Of a stretch of 64,000 nucleotides of DNA, positions 18,204-26,217 are shown one piece after another. The DNA is taken from contig NZ_JBEPOH010000001.1 of assembly GCF_040546685.1 (NCBI RefSeq), positions 1,612,001-1,676,000 of the forward strand, given 5' to 3'. The stretch comes from Variovorax sp. OAS795. GTDB lineage: Bacteria; Pseudomonadota; Gammaproteobacteria; Burkholderiales; Burkholderiaceae_C. Position numbers and translations under genes: made by a program. The number at the start of each line of letters is the position of its first letter. The stretch's first letter is position 1. Under the pieces are notes generated by a model. The model saw only the letters and a list, made by a program, of their open reading frames with translations, was not told the DNA's origin and ran no database searches.

Positions 18204-18335
18204 GTGCCCTGTCCCGGCAATTCGCCCGCAGAGTCGGGCGAGTTCTTCAGGTATTGAATCGACAGTGGCGGTCCAGGCGAACGGCTTGCAGTATTTGTGG
18301 TGACGGCTGACGAAGCTGTCAATCCTGTCGGACAA
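18204..18335 (-). pseudogene. IS630-family transposase, C-terminal fragment
   Basis: Translated on the minus strand, these 44 codons read like the extreme C-terminus of IS630-type transposases: IDSFVSRHHKYCKPFAWTAT, then VDSI...LARLCGRIAGTGH. The usual form is I-D-x-F-x-x-x-x-N-x-x-x-x-P-F-x-W-T-A-T-A-D-S-I, ending in S-G-T-x-H. Nothing of the catalytic DDE part remains, a stop lies two codons upstream (18339-18341) and the normal stop after the final His is missing. It is squeezed between the DUF4124-like gene and the enoyl-CoA hydratase gene, an old scar of an insertion sequence. Confidence 0.7.
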
Positions 18336-18350
18336 GTCACTGGCTGCCGC

Positions 18351-19139
18351 TCAGCGCTTCCAGCCGGGCGGGCGCTTCTCGATGAAGGCCTGCACGCCTT
18401 CGAGCGCGCTCTCGTCCATCATGTTGCAGGCCATGGTCCGGCTCGCGTCGGCCAGTGCGGCCTCGATACCGGTCTCGAGCTGCCGATAGAAGAGGGCCTT
18501 GCCGAGCGCCAGCGCTTGGCGGGGCTTGGCCACGATGCTGGCGACCAGCGCTTCGACCGCGCCGTCGAGCTCGCTGGGCGGCGCCACGCGGTTGACGAGG
18601 CCCTTCTCGCGGGCTTCCTGCGCACTGATGAACTCGCCCGTGACGAGCATCTCGAAGGCTTGCTTGCGGCCGAGATTGCGCGACAGGGTCACGCTCGGCG
18701 TGGCGCAGAACAGTCCCACGTTCACGCCGCTGACGGCAAAGCGCGCGTCGCTCGAGGCCACGGCCAGGTCGCAGACGGCGACCAGCTGGCAGCCCGCGGC
18801 CGTCGCAATGCCATGCACGCGCGCGACCACCGGCACCGGGAGCCGCTGGATCGACAGCATCATGGCGCCGCAGCGCTCGAAGAGCTGCTCGTAGTAACCG
18901 AGCGAGGGCTCTGCACGCATCTCTTTCAGGTCGTGGCCCGCGCAGAAGGCCTTGCCCGCCGCAGCGATGACGACGGCGCGCACGCTCGGGTCCGCGGCAA
19001 GCTCGCCAATGGCTTGCTCGAGCGCGCCGAGCATGCCTTCGGAGAGGGCGTTGAATGAGGCCGGGCGGTTCAGCGTCAGCGTGACCACGCCGCGCGCATC
19101 GCGCGCCTTCAGCACAAAGGGGGAGTCCGCATCGTTCAT
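18351..19139 (-). CDS. Enoyl-CoA hydratase/isomerase family protein
   Basis: A 262-residue crotonase-fold enzyme. The oxyanion-hole segments are AGKAFCAGHDLKEM and HGIATAAGCQLVAVCDLAVAS. The catalytic-loop region after it (VGLFCATPSVTLSRNLGRKQAFEMLVTGEFISA) lacks the usual pair of glutamates at the canonical hydratase positions, so the exact reaction (hydration, isomerisation or thioester cleavage) is uncertain. Its CoA-substrate neighbours, two acyl-CoA dehydrogenases on the same strand, indicate fatty or branched acyl-CoA degradation. It starts 10 bases after the lipoprotein hydrolase gene ends. Confidence 0.88.
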   Translation of the reverse strand: MNDADSPFVLKARDARGVVTLTLNRPASFNALSEGMLGALEQAIGELAADPSVRAVVIAAAGKAFCAGHDLKEMRAEPSLGYYEQLFERCGAMMLSIQRLPVPVVARVHGIATAAGCQLVAVCDLAVASSDARFAVSGVNVGLFCATPSVTLSRNLGRKQAFEMLVTGEFISAQEAREKGLVNRVAPPSELDGAVEALVASIVAKPRQALALGKALFYRQLETGIEAALADASRTMACNMMDESALEGVQAFIEKRPPGWKR

Positions 19140-19149
19140 GTCCGTGGCC

Positions 19150-20502
19150 TCAGTAGGTCAATTCGAGCACCGTCACGTGCTGCTGCGCAGCGGGCCAGGT
19201 CAGGCCGGTGAGGCGCTCGCCGTTGAATTCGCCGGTCACCGCGCGCTGGGGTTCCGCGGCGGCCACGCGCAGGCGCGAGCTCGACACGCCGGAGCCCTTG
19301 GGCGGCACGCCGGCCGGCGGGCTCTGGCCGTCGAAGCGCATGGTGTCGCGCTGCGCATCGAAGTACCCGCGGGGGCGCGTGAAGACGACGACCGCCTGGG
19401 CATTCGCATCGGCGGGCGTGAGGCGCTCGGGGCGCAGGTTCACGACGCGGCTGCTGCGTGGAAACGGGCTGCGGTAGATGTGCGTGGTGCCATAGCCAGG
19501 CGCGCTGATCACGAACTCGTAGGCCGCGTCGCCGCGCGCACTGAAGGGGCCCCAGCGTCCGTCCGAGCCGATGTTCTTGCTGTGAACCGCATCGCCGTGC
19601 CGTGCGCCCGTGGCGGGGTCGACGGCATGGACCGTGACCTGCCCGCCGTTCAGCGAGAGGTTTTCGGCGCCCATCGCGCGGCCGTCGAGCACCACGTTCG
19701 CCTCGGGCGCGATGGCTGTGGCGCGCGGCGGCTCACCCGTCAGGAATTGCCAGGTCGCCGCAAAAGCCGCAGGCGAGAACGAGGTTTCGCGGTGGTCCAC
19801 GCGCGGCAGCACGACGTTGGTCGCGCCCTTGAGCGCCGGTCCGTCGAAGCCGATGTTCGTCGGCTGTCCCGGCGCGCCGATCCACAGCCCGTCCGCCTGC
19901 GCGTACTTGTCGTTGTTGTCGGAGCGCAGCGTGAGCCACTTCACGCCGGGCGTGACCTCTTCGCCGTTCGGCCCCTTCGGCGCATTGAGCTGCTGCATGA
20001 AGCCCGAGAGCCCCGAGAACTCGTTGTTCTCGCGGAAGCCCTTCACGGCCCAGATGCCGTGCGCCGGATTGCCGCCCAGCACCACGTGGCTCACCACGGC
20101 TGCGCCGCCGCCGTTCTGCACGTAGTTGCGGATGGTGTTGCCACCGCGCGAATTGCCGATCAGCACCACCTTGCCGGCGCCCGTGGCTTTCAGCACCCGC
20201 TCGACTTCGGCCTTCAGGAACACGGCCGAGTCGGTCGTCGAGCTGCGGCCCGGCTGTGCCACCGCATCGTCGTCGCGTGCCAGCGGATTCGGCTGGTCGA
20301 CCGCGAAGAGCCGGTCGCGCGGCCAGCCGTTCGATTCGAAGCGCCAGATCGTGGTCTGCCAGAGCGCGGCCGAGTCGCCGTTGCCGTGCATGAAGACGAT
20401 CGGCGGACGCTCGGTGTACGAGGGCGAAGGTGCTGTGGCGCAGGCAGTCAGCATGGCGGTGGTTGCGAGCCCGAGGGCAAGAAGGGTGCGGCGTGAGTGC
20501 AT
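19150..20502 (-). CDS. Lipoprotein alpha/beta hydrolase (esterase/lipase-like)
   Basis: A 450-residue envelope protein. The N-terminus has twin arginines (MHSRRTLLALGL) and a lipobox LTAC with Cys near residue 21, so export and lipid anchoring are likely. The alpha/beta-hydrolase core shows the oxyanion strand PPIVFMHGNGDSAALW and the nucleophile elbow IGNSRGGN (Ser near 118); a catalytic His is probable in RVDHRETSF. Residues 260-450 form a beta-rich C-terminal part (NVVLDGRAMGAENLSL, FVISAPGYGTTHIY) like the added domain of some lipases. It probably releases fatty acids from esters or polyesters outside the cytoplasm, matching the downstream beta-oxidation gene. An AGGAAC ribosome site precedes the ATG. 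Confidence 0.82.
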   Translation of the reverse strand: MHSRRTLLALGLATTAMLTACATAPSPSYTERPPIVFMHGNGDSAALWQTTIWRFESNGWPRDRLFAVDQPNPLARDDDAVAQPGRSSTTDSAVFLKAEVERVLKATGAGKVVLIGNSRGGNTIRNYVQNGGGAAVVSHVVLGGNPAHGIWAVKGFRENNEFSGLSGFMQQLNAPKGPNGEEVTPGVKWLTLRSDNNDKYAQADGLWIGAPGQPTNIGFDGPALKGATNVVLPRVDHRETSFSPAAFAATWQFLTGEPPRATAIAPEANVVLDGRAMGAENLSLNGGQVTVHAVDPATGARHGDAVHSKNIGSDGRWGPFSARGDAAYEFVISAPGYGTTHIYRSPFPRSSRVVNLRPERLTPADANAQAVVVFTRPRGYFDAQRDTMRFDGQSPPAGVPPKGSGVSSSRLRVAAAEPQRAVTGEFNGERLTGLTWPAAQQHVTVLELTY

Positions 20503-20526
20503 GTTCGTTCCTGGCTGGTGTCCAAG

Positions 20527-20561
20527 TAAAAACGCCCGCAGGCAAGAAGCCGGCGGGCGTT
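20527..20561 (-). terminator. Rho-independent terminator after the two-subunit acyl-CoA dehydrogenase genes
   Basis: AACGCCCGC (20531-20539) and GCGGGCGTT (20553-20561) pair perfectly. On the minus strand the stem is followed by TTTACTT. It separates the acyl-CoA dehydrogenase pair from the downstream hydrolase gene. Confidence 0.8.
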
Positions 20562-20583
20562 GGATGCTATGGGAAAAACATCG

Positions 20584-21699
20584 TCAGGCGAAGACGCCTG
20601 CGGTGTCCTGCATGCGGGCAGACACCTCGCCCAGGTGGTGCAGGGTGTCTCCGAAGGTCATCTCGAGCTGCGTGAGCTTGCGGAAGTAGTGGCTGCCGAT
20701 GTATTCGTCCGTCACGCCGATGCCGCCGTGCAGTTGAACGGAGTTGGCGGCGACGTAGCGCATCGACGTGCCGAGCTGGTACTTGGCGCGCGCCATCGCC
20801 TGGCGCCTCTCATCGGCCGGTGCGTTGAGCTTGAGCGTCGCGTAGTAGCTCATCGAGCGCGCGAGCTCGAGCTGCATCTTCATGTCGGCCACGCGATGGC
20901 GCAGCGCCTGGAAGGTGGAGATGACGACGCCGAACTGCTTGCGCTGGTTCATGTAGTCGACCGTCAGGGCCACGGTCTTGTCCATCACGCCGACCGCCTC
21001 GGCGCAGGTCGCCGCAATGCCGACATCGACCGCGTATTCGAGCGCAGCCAACCCGTCGGCGGTGATCGGCGCGGCGTCCGCCTTGTCGAACACCACCTCG
21101 GCCGCGCGGCTGCCGTCCTGCGTGCCGTAGCCGCGCGCCTCGACACCGCTCGCGCGTCGTTCGACGAGGAAGAGGGCGATCTTGCCGTCGGCCTGCGCGG
21201 GCACGATGTAGGCGTCGGCTTCATCGCCGACGGGCACCACGCTCTTGGCGCCGGTCAGGGACCACCTGTCGCCCGCCTTCACAGCCTTGGCTTCGCACCG
21301 GTCGAGCCGGTAGCGCGCCTTGCGCTCCTGGTAGGCCAGCACCACGATGGCTTGGCCGCCGGCGATGCGCGGCAGCCAGTTGTCCTTGACGTCCGTGCTG
21401 GCGTAGCCGCTCAGCACGGCGCCGGCAATCAGCGTCTGCGCGAACGGCTCGAGCACGATGCCTCGGCCCAGTTCTTCCATCACGACCATGCCGGCCACCG
21501 GGCCCATGCCGAGGCCGCCGTCGTCCTCGGCGATGTAGAGGCCACCGAGGCCCAGCTCGGCCAAGTCGTCCCAGGCCTCGCGCGAGAAGCCGCCCTTGGC
21601 CTCGATGCCGCGGCGGCGCTCGAAGTCATAGCCCTTGTCGACCCACTTGCGAACGGCGTCGCGCAGTTGTTCCTGGTCGTCCGAAAAATTGAAGTCCAT
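20584..21699 (-). CDS. Acyl-CoA dehydrogenase, small/partner subunit type
   Basis: A 371-residue flavoprotein of the acyl-CoA dehydrogenase fold: N-terminal helices (MDFNFSDDQEQLRDAV), a middle beta domain that is shortened and lacks the usual FAD-binding W-[IV]-T motif (SLTGAKSVVPVGDEADA), and a C-terminal helical domain with RKQFGVVISTFQALRHR and QLHGGIGVTDEY. It follows the 393-residue dehydrogenase by 12 bases. Such adjacent, unequal pairs form alpha2beta2 heterotetramers in steroid, branched-chain and dicarboxylate degradation (FadE26/27 or PimC/PimD type), with residues contributed by both chains. A fused version of the same pair is encoded at 57893-60220. Confidence 0.88.
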   Translation of the reverse strand: MDFNFSDDQEQLRDAVRKWVDKGYDFERRRGIEAKGGFSREAWDDLAELGLGGLYIAEDDGGLGMGPVAGMVVMEELGRGIVLEPFAQTLIAGAVLSGYASTDVKDNWLPRIAGGQAIVVLAYQERKARYRLDRCEAKAVKAGDRWSLTGAKSVVPVGDEADAYIVPAQADGKIALFLVERRASGVEARGYGTQDGSRAAEVVFDKADAAPITADGLAALEYAVDVGIAATCAEAVGVMDKTVALTVDYMNQRKQFGVVISTFQALRHRVADMKMQLELARSMSYYATLKLNAPADERRQAMARAKYQLGTSMRYVAANSVQLHGGIGVTDEYIGSHYFRKLTQLEMTFGDTLHHLGEVSARMQDTAGVFA

Positions 21700-21711
21700 G
21701 TTCTTGTCTCC

Positions 21712-22893
21712 TCAGCCGAGAACGGTTTGAGCAACGATGTTGCGCTGCACTTCGTTCGAGCCGCCGTAGATGGTGGTCTTGCGCATGTTGAAGAAGGTCG
21801 ACGCGAGCGGCGCCAGCGCGGGGTTGCCGCCCGGGAAGTCGCCTTGCCAGCCGGCTTCCATCGCCTCGCGCACGAGGGGCAGGGAATAGGCGCCGCCGGC
21901 CAGCATCATCAGTTCGGTGTAGCGCTGCTGGATTTCGCTGCCGCGGATCTTCAGCAGGCCCGCGACGTCGAGCGAGTTCTTGCCCGAGGTGGCAGCGGAG
22001 AGCACGCGCAGCACCATCATCTCGAGCGCGACGATGTCGACTTCGAGCTTGGCGATCTCGTCGCGGAAGCGGAGGTCGTCGTACACGCCCTCGCTCCTGG
22101 CGATGCGCTTCAGACGCTCGAGCTCGCGCTTGGCGCGGTTCACGTCGGCAATGTTGGTGCGCTCGTGCGAGAGCAGGTGCTTGGCGTAGGTCCAGCCCTT
22201 GTTCTCCTCGCCGATGAGGTTCTCGGCCGGCACTTCGACGTTGTCGAAGAACACCTCGTTCACCTCATGGCTGCCGTCCAGCAGCTTGATCGGCCGCACC
22301 GTGACGCCGGGCGACTTCATGTCGAGCAGGAGAAAGCTGATGCCGGTCTGGGGCTTGCCTTCGTTGCTGGTGCGCACGAGGTTGAACATCCAGTCGCCGT
22401 ATTGGCCCAGCGTGGTCCAGGTCTTCTGGCCGTTGACGATGTACTTGTCGCCCTTGCGCTCGGCCTTGGTCTTGACCGACGCGAGGTCGGAACCCGAACC
22501 GGGTTCGCTGTAGCCCTGGCTCCACCAGACTTCGCCGCTCGCGATGCCGGGGAGAAAACGCTTCTGCTGCTCGGCATTGCCGAAAGCCATGATCACGGGC
22601 GCTACCATCACCGGGCCGAACGGCACGATGCGCGGTGCGCCGGCCAGGGCGGTTTCTTCCTCGAACAGGTGGCGCTGGATGGCGGTCCAGCCGGGTCCGC
22701 CGAATTCCTTTGGCCAGCCGTAGCCCAGCCACCCCTTCTTGCCGAGGATCCTCGCCCAGCCTTGCATATCGTCGCGCGTCAGTTCGAGCGCGTTGTGCAC
22801 CTTGTGCGAAATCTCCTTGGGGAGGTTTTCCTTGACCCAGCCGCGAATCTCTTCGCGGAACTGCTGTTCTTCGGGCGTGAAGCTCAAATCCAT
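21712..22893 (-). CDS. Acyl-CoA dehydrogenase, large subunit type
   Basis: A 393-residue acyl-CoA dehydrogenase. The FAD/substrate motifs WWSQGYSEPGSGSDLAS and YIVNGQKTWTTLGQYGDW are complete in the middle domain. The C-terminus holds KTTIYGGSNEVQRNIVAQTVLG; the Glu of the IYEGT motif used as catalytic base by medium-chain enzymes is Gly here, as in other heterotetrameric partners. It is the first gene of the unit and is divergent from purN. Three adjacent palindromes lie between 29 and 85 bases upstream of its ATG. Substrate is unknown, but the partner subunit and a nearby enoyl-CoA hydratase fit beta-oxidation of a bulky or branched acyl-CoA. Confidence 0.9.
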   Translation of the reverse strand: MDLSFTPEEQQFREEIRGWVKENLPKEISHKVHNALELTRDDMQGWARILGKKGWLGYGWPKEFGGPGWTAIQRHLFEEETALAGAPRIVPFGPVMVAPVIMAFGNAEQQKRFLPGIASGEVWWSQGYSEPGSGSDLASVKTKAERKGDKYIVNGQKTWTTLGQYGDWMFNLVRTSNEGKPQTGISFLLLDMKSPGVTVRPIKLLDGSHEVNEVFFDNVEVPAENLIGEENKGWTYAKHLLSHERTNIADVNRAKRELERLKRIARSEGVYDDLRFRDEIAKLEVDIVALEMMVLRVLSAATSGKNSLDVAGLLKIRGSEIQQRYTELMMLAGGAYSLPLVREAMEAGWQGDFPGGNPALAPLASTFFNMRKTTIYGGSNEVQRNIVAQTVLG

Positions 22894-22921
22894 GCGTGCC
22901 TCGCTGTGTTGATCGGTCCGC

Positions 22922-22978
22922 CGCCATCGCAGCGATGGCGTATGTCTCCGGAATCCGGAGTTTTAGCACGGTCGTGCT
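22922..22978. promoter_or_regulatory. Three adjacent perfect palindromes upstream of the acyl-CoA dehydrogenase genes
   Basis: CGCCATCGC-a-GCGATGGCG (22922-22940), CTCCGG-aat-CCGGAG (22946-22960) and AGCACG-gt-CGTGCT (22965-22978) lie within 57 bases in the purN/acyl-CoA dehydrogenase divergent region. The third has an ACG-NN-CGT core like the operators of TetR-type fatty-acid degradation regulators (PsrA/FadP class). The first would be inside the transcribed leader of the dehydrogenase gene and could also form an RNA hairpin. Confidence 0.55.
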
Positions 22979-23041
22979 GTGGAACGGTGTCCGCGCGGCG
23001 ACAAGGCGCCGGGGCGTTTCCGGAGCACCGGGCCGGGCACG

Positions 23042-23047
23042 GATAAT
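23042..23047 (+). promoter_or_regulatory. -10 box upstream of purN
   Basis: GATAAT, five of six consensus bases, ends 11 bases before the purN ATG. It would give a leader of about five bases with no Shine-Dalgarno sequence. Confidence 0.4.
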
Positions 23048-23058
23048 CCCCGCCTCCC

Positions 23059-23655
23059 ATGAAGAACATCGTGATCCTGATCTCCGGCGGCGGCTCCAAC
23101 ATGGCGGCCATCGTGCGTGCCGCCGGGCGCGACCGCTGGTCCGAGCGCTTCGGCGCCCGCATTGCCGCAGTCATCAGCAACAAGGCCGATGCGGCGGGCC
23201 TTGCGCTCGCCAAATCGCACGGCATCGAAACGGCGGTGGTCCCGCACAAGGACTTTCCGAGCCGCGAGGCCTTCGACGTAGCCCTGGCGGAGGCCGTCGA
23301 TGCGCATTCGCCCGCACTGGTGGTGCTGGCGGGCTTCATGCGCATCCTGACGCCCGCCTTTGTCGGGCGCTATGCCGGCCGGCTGATCAACATCCACCCC
23401 TCGCTGCTGCCTGCATTTCCGGGGCTGAACACGCATCAGCGGGCCATCGACGCCGGCTGCAAGGTGGCGGGCGTCACGGTGCACCAGGTGACCACCGAAC
23501 TCGACCATGGCCCCATCCTGGACCAGGCGGTGGTGCCGGTTCTGCCGGACGACATCTCGGCCACGCTGGCCAGCCGTGTGCTCGCGCAAGAGCATCAGTT
23601 GTATCCACGCGCCATTTCGGCGTGGCTGGCGGATACATCAAGTCACATTTCTTGA
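23059..23655 (+). CDS. purN: Phosphoribosylglycinamide formyltransferase
   Basis: Third step of purine synthesis: transfers a formyl group from 10-formyl-THF to GAR. The 198-residue protein has the GAR-binding loop ISGGGSNMAAIV near residue 10, the folate region VVLAGFMRILTPAFV, the catalytic Asn-His pair in INIHPSLLPAFPGLNTHQRAI and the catalytic Asp in TTELDHGPILDQ. Length and motif order are normal. It is monocistronic or co-transcribed with the small lipoprotein gene that begins 35 bases later. Confidence 0.96.
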   Translation: MKNIVILISGGGSNMAAIVRAAGRDRWSERFGARIAAVISNKADAAGLALAKSHGIETAVVPHKDFPSREAFDVALAEAVDAHSPALVVLAGFMRILTPAFVGRYAGRLINIHPSLLPAFPGLNTHQRAIDAGCKVAGVTVHQVTTELDHGPILDQAVVPVLPDDISATLASRVLAQEHQLYPRAISAWLADTSSHIS

Positions 23656-23690
23656 ATTTGTTTATATTTGCGGGTTTTCGGGAGCATTCT

Positions 23691-24020
23691 TTGAAAATCC
23701 GATCGCTTCTGGCTCTGGTTGCCAGCGCTTTGCTGTTGGCGGCTTGCGCCGCACCGGCCCCTGCACCCGCGCCTGCCGCGCCCGCCACCGGCCCCGCCGC
23801 CGCAGTTGCGCCGGTTGACCAGTGCAATGCCGACGGCGCGCGCTTTGCCGTGGGGCAGCCCCTGTCGCCGCAACTCGAGGCTGCCGCCCGCACGCGCGCC
23901 GCCGCGGGCACGGTGCGGGCGCTTAAGCCCGGCCAGGCGGTCACGATGGAGTTCAATGGCGCCCGCCTCAACCTGGACGTGGATGCACGCGGCCGGGTCA
24001 CGAGCGTTCGCTGCGGCTGA
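23691..24020 (+). CDS. Lipoprotein with peptidase-inhibitor I78-like domain
   Basis: A 109-residue protein that probably starts at TTG 23691 (then KIRSLLALV), with GGAG seven bases upstream. The signal peptide ends in a lipobox LLAAC, followed by a Pro/Ala linker (APAPAPAPAAPATGP). The C-terminal 65 residues match the I78 inhibitor family (elastase-inhibitor-like): an N-terminal Cys (VDQCNAD), VRALKPGQAVTMEFNGARLN, and an end VTSVRCG with the second Cys. It may protect the cell envelope from serine proteases. An A/T-rich stretch (23640-23680) just upstream differs from the surrounding GC-rich DNA and probably carries its promoter. Confidence 0.8.
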   Translation: MKIRSLLALVASALLLAACAAPAPAPAPAAPATGPAAAVAPVDQCNADGARFAVGQPLSPQLEAAARTRAAAGTVRALKPGQAVTMEFNGARLNLDVDARGRVTSVRCG

Positions 24021-24055
24021 GGCCGCCGCAGCATTGCCGCCGGCGACATGACGAC

Positions 24056-24289
24056 TTAGACCGGGGCAAAGCGCAATTGGCGAACGCCCTCGATCTCCAC
24101 GGTTCCGCCGAACATCGCGGCCGGGCGCACCCACAGTCCCTGCTCGCCGTAGAGGGTGCGGTAGAGCGTCATGGGTTCGAGTGTCTCGCTGTGCCGCACG
24201 GTGCCCAGCACCTCGTATTCGCCGCCCTTGTAGTGGCGGTAGCGGCCTGGCGGCATCTCTATCAGGGGTGGCAGGTCGTTGTCGTTCAC
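24056..24289 (-). CDS. DUF1653 family protein
   Basis: A 77-residue cytoplasmic protein that matches DUF1653 over nearly its whole length: PPGRYRHYKGGEYEVLGTVRHSETLEPMTLYRTLYGE, LWVRPAAMFGGTVEI (given here in pieces that carry the conserved Tyr-Arg-His-Tyr-Lys-Gly core and the WVRP turn). The family is a small beta-barrel of unknown function, widespread in proteobacteria. The gene is divergent from the M48 protease gene with 46 bases between the start codons. Confidence 0.88.
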   Translation of the reverse strand: MNDNDLPPLIEMPPGRYRHYKGGEYEVLGTVRHSETLEPMTLYRTLYGEQGLWVRPAAMFGGTVEIEGVRQLRFAPV

Positions 24290-24335
24290 GGTGTTGCTTC
24301 TTTCAATCTGTGGTGCCCGGTGGGAGAAAAGACGG

Positions 24336-26189
24336 ATGGATCGCGCTGATTTCGTTCATCTCGTCCGGCTGAGCGAGCATGCCAGCGCCGACGACAGCGC
24401 GCGTTACCGGCGCAATGTCGCCGCCTTTGCCGCGCTCGGTTATCTCTGGGTGATGGCCTGCCTGGCGCTGTCGGTCGGCATCATCGCCTGGGTGGCGCTG
24501 GCTGCCGGACGTGGGCGCTTCGGTTTCTCGCGCGGCTGGCTGCTGCTGTTTGCCCTGGGCCTGCTCTGGGCCACGCTGCGCGCATTGTGGGTCCGGTTCG
24601 ACGAGCCTGACGGCCGGGAGCTGTCGCGCGCGGATGCGCCGGCGCTGTTCGAGGCGCTCGACCGCATACGCAGGAAGATCAAGGGCCCGCCGGTCCACCG
24701 CGTCTTCCTGGACGACGAGTTCAATGCCAGCATCCGGCAGGTGCCGCGTTTCGGCCTGTTCGGCGGGGCCGTCAATTCGCTGTCGATCGGCTTGCCGCTC
24801 CTGATGATGCTGGACCGGCGACGGCTGCTCTCGGTGCTCGCCCACGAGTACGGGCACCTGCGCGGCAACCACGGCAAGCTCAGTGCCTGGATCTACCGCA
24901 CGCGGCTTTCCTGGCTCAAGCTGGACGCCAGCCTCCAGCGCGAGGAAGGCGTGATGGCGCTGGTGTCCCAGGCTTTTTTCCGCTGGTACTTTCCGCGCTT
25001 TGCGGCCCGGACCTTCGCACTCGCGCGGCAGGACGAGTACGAGGCGGACCGCATTTCGGGGCGTCTGCTGGGCGCCCCCGTGGCCGCCGCCGCGCTGACC
25101 GAGATCGCAATCAAGGGCAACTGGTATGCCAATGAGTTCTGGGCCTCGCATTGGGCACGCGCCGAACGCGAGCCCCAGCCGCCCGGTCCGTTCAAGGCGC
25201 TCCAGGCGCTGGCCGGTACCTCGCCGGGTGACGAGTTCGCGCGCCAGGCCCTGCGCGAGGCCATGCGTCGCGTCAGCGACCTGGACGACACCCACCCGGT
25301 CCTGCGCGACCGGCTCGAGGCGCTCGGCCAGAAGGCCGTGGTGCCGCCGTGGTCCACCGAACCGGCACTGGGCATGCTCGCCGACAGCACGAAATGGATC
25401 GCGCATTTCGACAACCAATGGCGCCGTTCCCATGCGGCCGACTGGAAGCAGCACCACGCGCACCGCACCCGCATCCGCGAACGCATCGAGCTGCTCGCAG
25501 CGCAGGGCGAGCGCAACACGCCCGACGAAATGGTCGAGTGGGCCGATTCCGAACGCCGGCTCGATCCGGCCGCGCCGGTGCGCGACCGCTATGAACGCGT
25601 GCTGCGGATCTCGCCCGACCACCCCGGGGCCCTGCGGGGGGTGGCCCAGATGCTGCCCGCGCGCGAACGCGACGCGCGCCTGGCCCTGCTCGAACGCTTG
25701 CACGGATGCAGCGCGGCCAGCCGCTGGTGGGCCGCCAAGGACGCCGTGGCCGCGCTCGAGGATCCCGAGGCCGGCGTGCACGACGAAGAGGCCCTCAGGC
25801 TGTGGCGTGGCCGCCTCAAGGAGGCCGAGGAAGCCGAGGCGCGGGCCTGGGAAGAGATCACCGAGACGCCTTTCTTCAGCCAGATCGTCCGGCACGACCT
25901 GAACGACCATGAACTGGGTGAACTGCGCGCCGACCTGTCGCGGTGCCTGCCCATTTCCAGGGCCTGGGTGGTGCGCAAGACCCTGCGCGAGTTTCCGTGG
26001 CGCCGGGCTTATATCGTGTTCGTCGACCTTCCGGGCATGGACGACGACGACCGCTGGCAGCTCTGCCGCCAGCTGGAGCACACCCTGGGCCTCCCGGGCG
26101 CGGCGCTGGTCCTGTGGGCGGGCCATTCGCCGACCCTGGATGACATAGAACGGCAGGCTTTCGGGACGATCTGGACGCGCACGGCGTAG
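24336..26189 (+). CDS. Membrane-anchored M48-like metalloprotease with long C-terminal region
   Basis: A 617-residue protein. Two membrane segments (about residues 30-58 and 66-85) precede a zinc-protease domain with VLAHEYGHLRGNHG (HExxH near residues 170-174) and the downstream Glu ligand in RQDEYEADRISGRLL. The remaining 350 residues are mainly helical and charged (repeated RDRxE/LxxL patterns; RVLRISPDHPGALRGVAQML looks like one TPR-type unit) and end in a compact domain, VFVDLPGMDDDDRW. M48 membrane proteases act in membrane-protein quality control. The long C-terminal part suggests a substrate-recognition or scaffold role. GGGAG precedes the ATG; an in-frame ATG 19 codons upstream has no ribosome site. 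Confidence 0.85.
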   Translation: MDRADFVHLVRLSEHASADDSARYRRNVAAFAALGYLWVMACLALSVGIIAWVALAAGRGRFGFSRGWLLLFALGLLWATLRALWVRFDEPDGRELSRADAPALFEALDRIRRKIKGPPVHRVFLDDEFNASIRQVPRFGLFGGAVNSLSIGLPLLMMLDRRRLLSVLAHEYGHLRGNHGKLSAWIYRTRLSWLKLDASLQREEGVMALVSQAFFRWYFPRFAARTFALARQDEYEADRISGRLLGAPVAAAALTEIAIKGNWYANEFWASHWARAEREPQPPGPFKALQALAGTSPGDEFARQALREAMRRVSDLDDTHPVLRDRLEALGQKAVVPPWSTEPALGMLADSTKWIAHFDNQWRRSHAADWKQHHAHRTRIRERIELLAAQGERNTPDEMVEWADSERRLDPAAPVRDRYERVLRISPDHPGALRGVAQMLPARERDARLALLERLHGCSAASRWWAAKDAVAALEDPEAGVHDEEALRLWRGRLKEAEEAEARAWEEITETPFFSQIVRHDLNDHELGELRADLSRCLPISRAWVVRKTLREFPWRRAYIVFVDLPGMDDDDRWQLCRQLEHTLGLPGAALVLWAGHSPTLDDIERQAFGTIWTRTA

Positions 26190-26205
26190 ACAGCCGCCCG
26201 GCTGA

Positions 26206-26211
26206 GACAAT
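26206..26211 (+). promoter_or_regulatory. -10-like hexamer, possible leaderless start of the RsmB-family gene
   Basis: GACAAT followed by exactly six bases (CGGGGC) and the ATG at 26218. There is no Shine-Dalgarno sequence in between and no clear -35 box. Confidence 0.4.
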
Positions 26212-26217
26212 CGGGGC

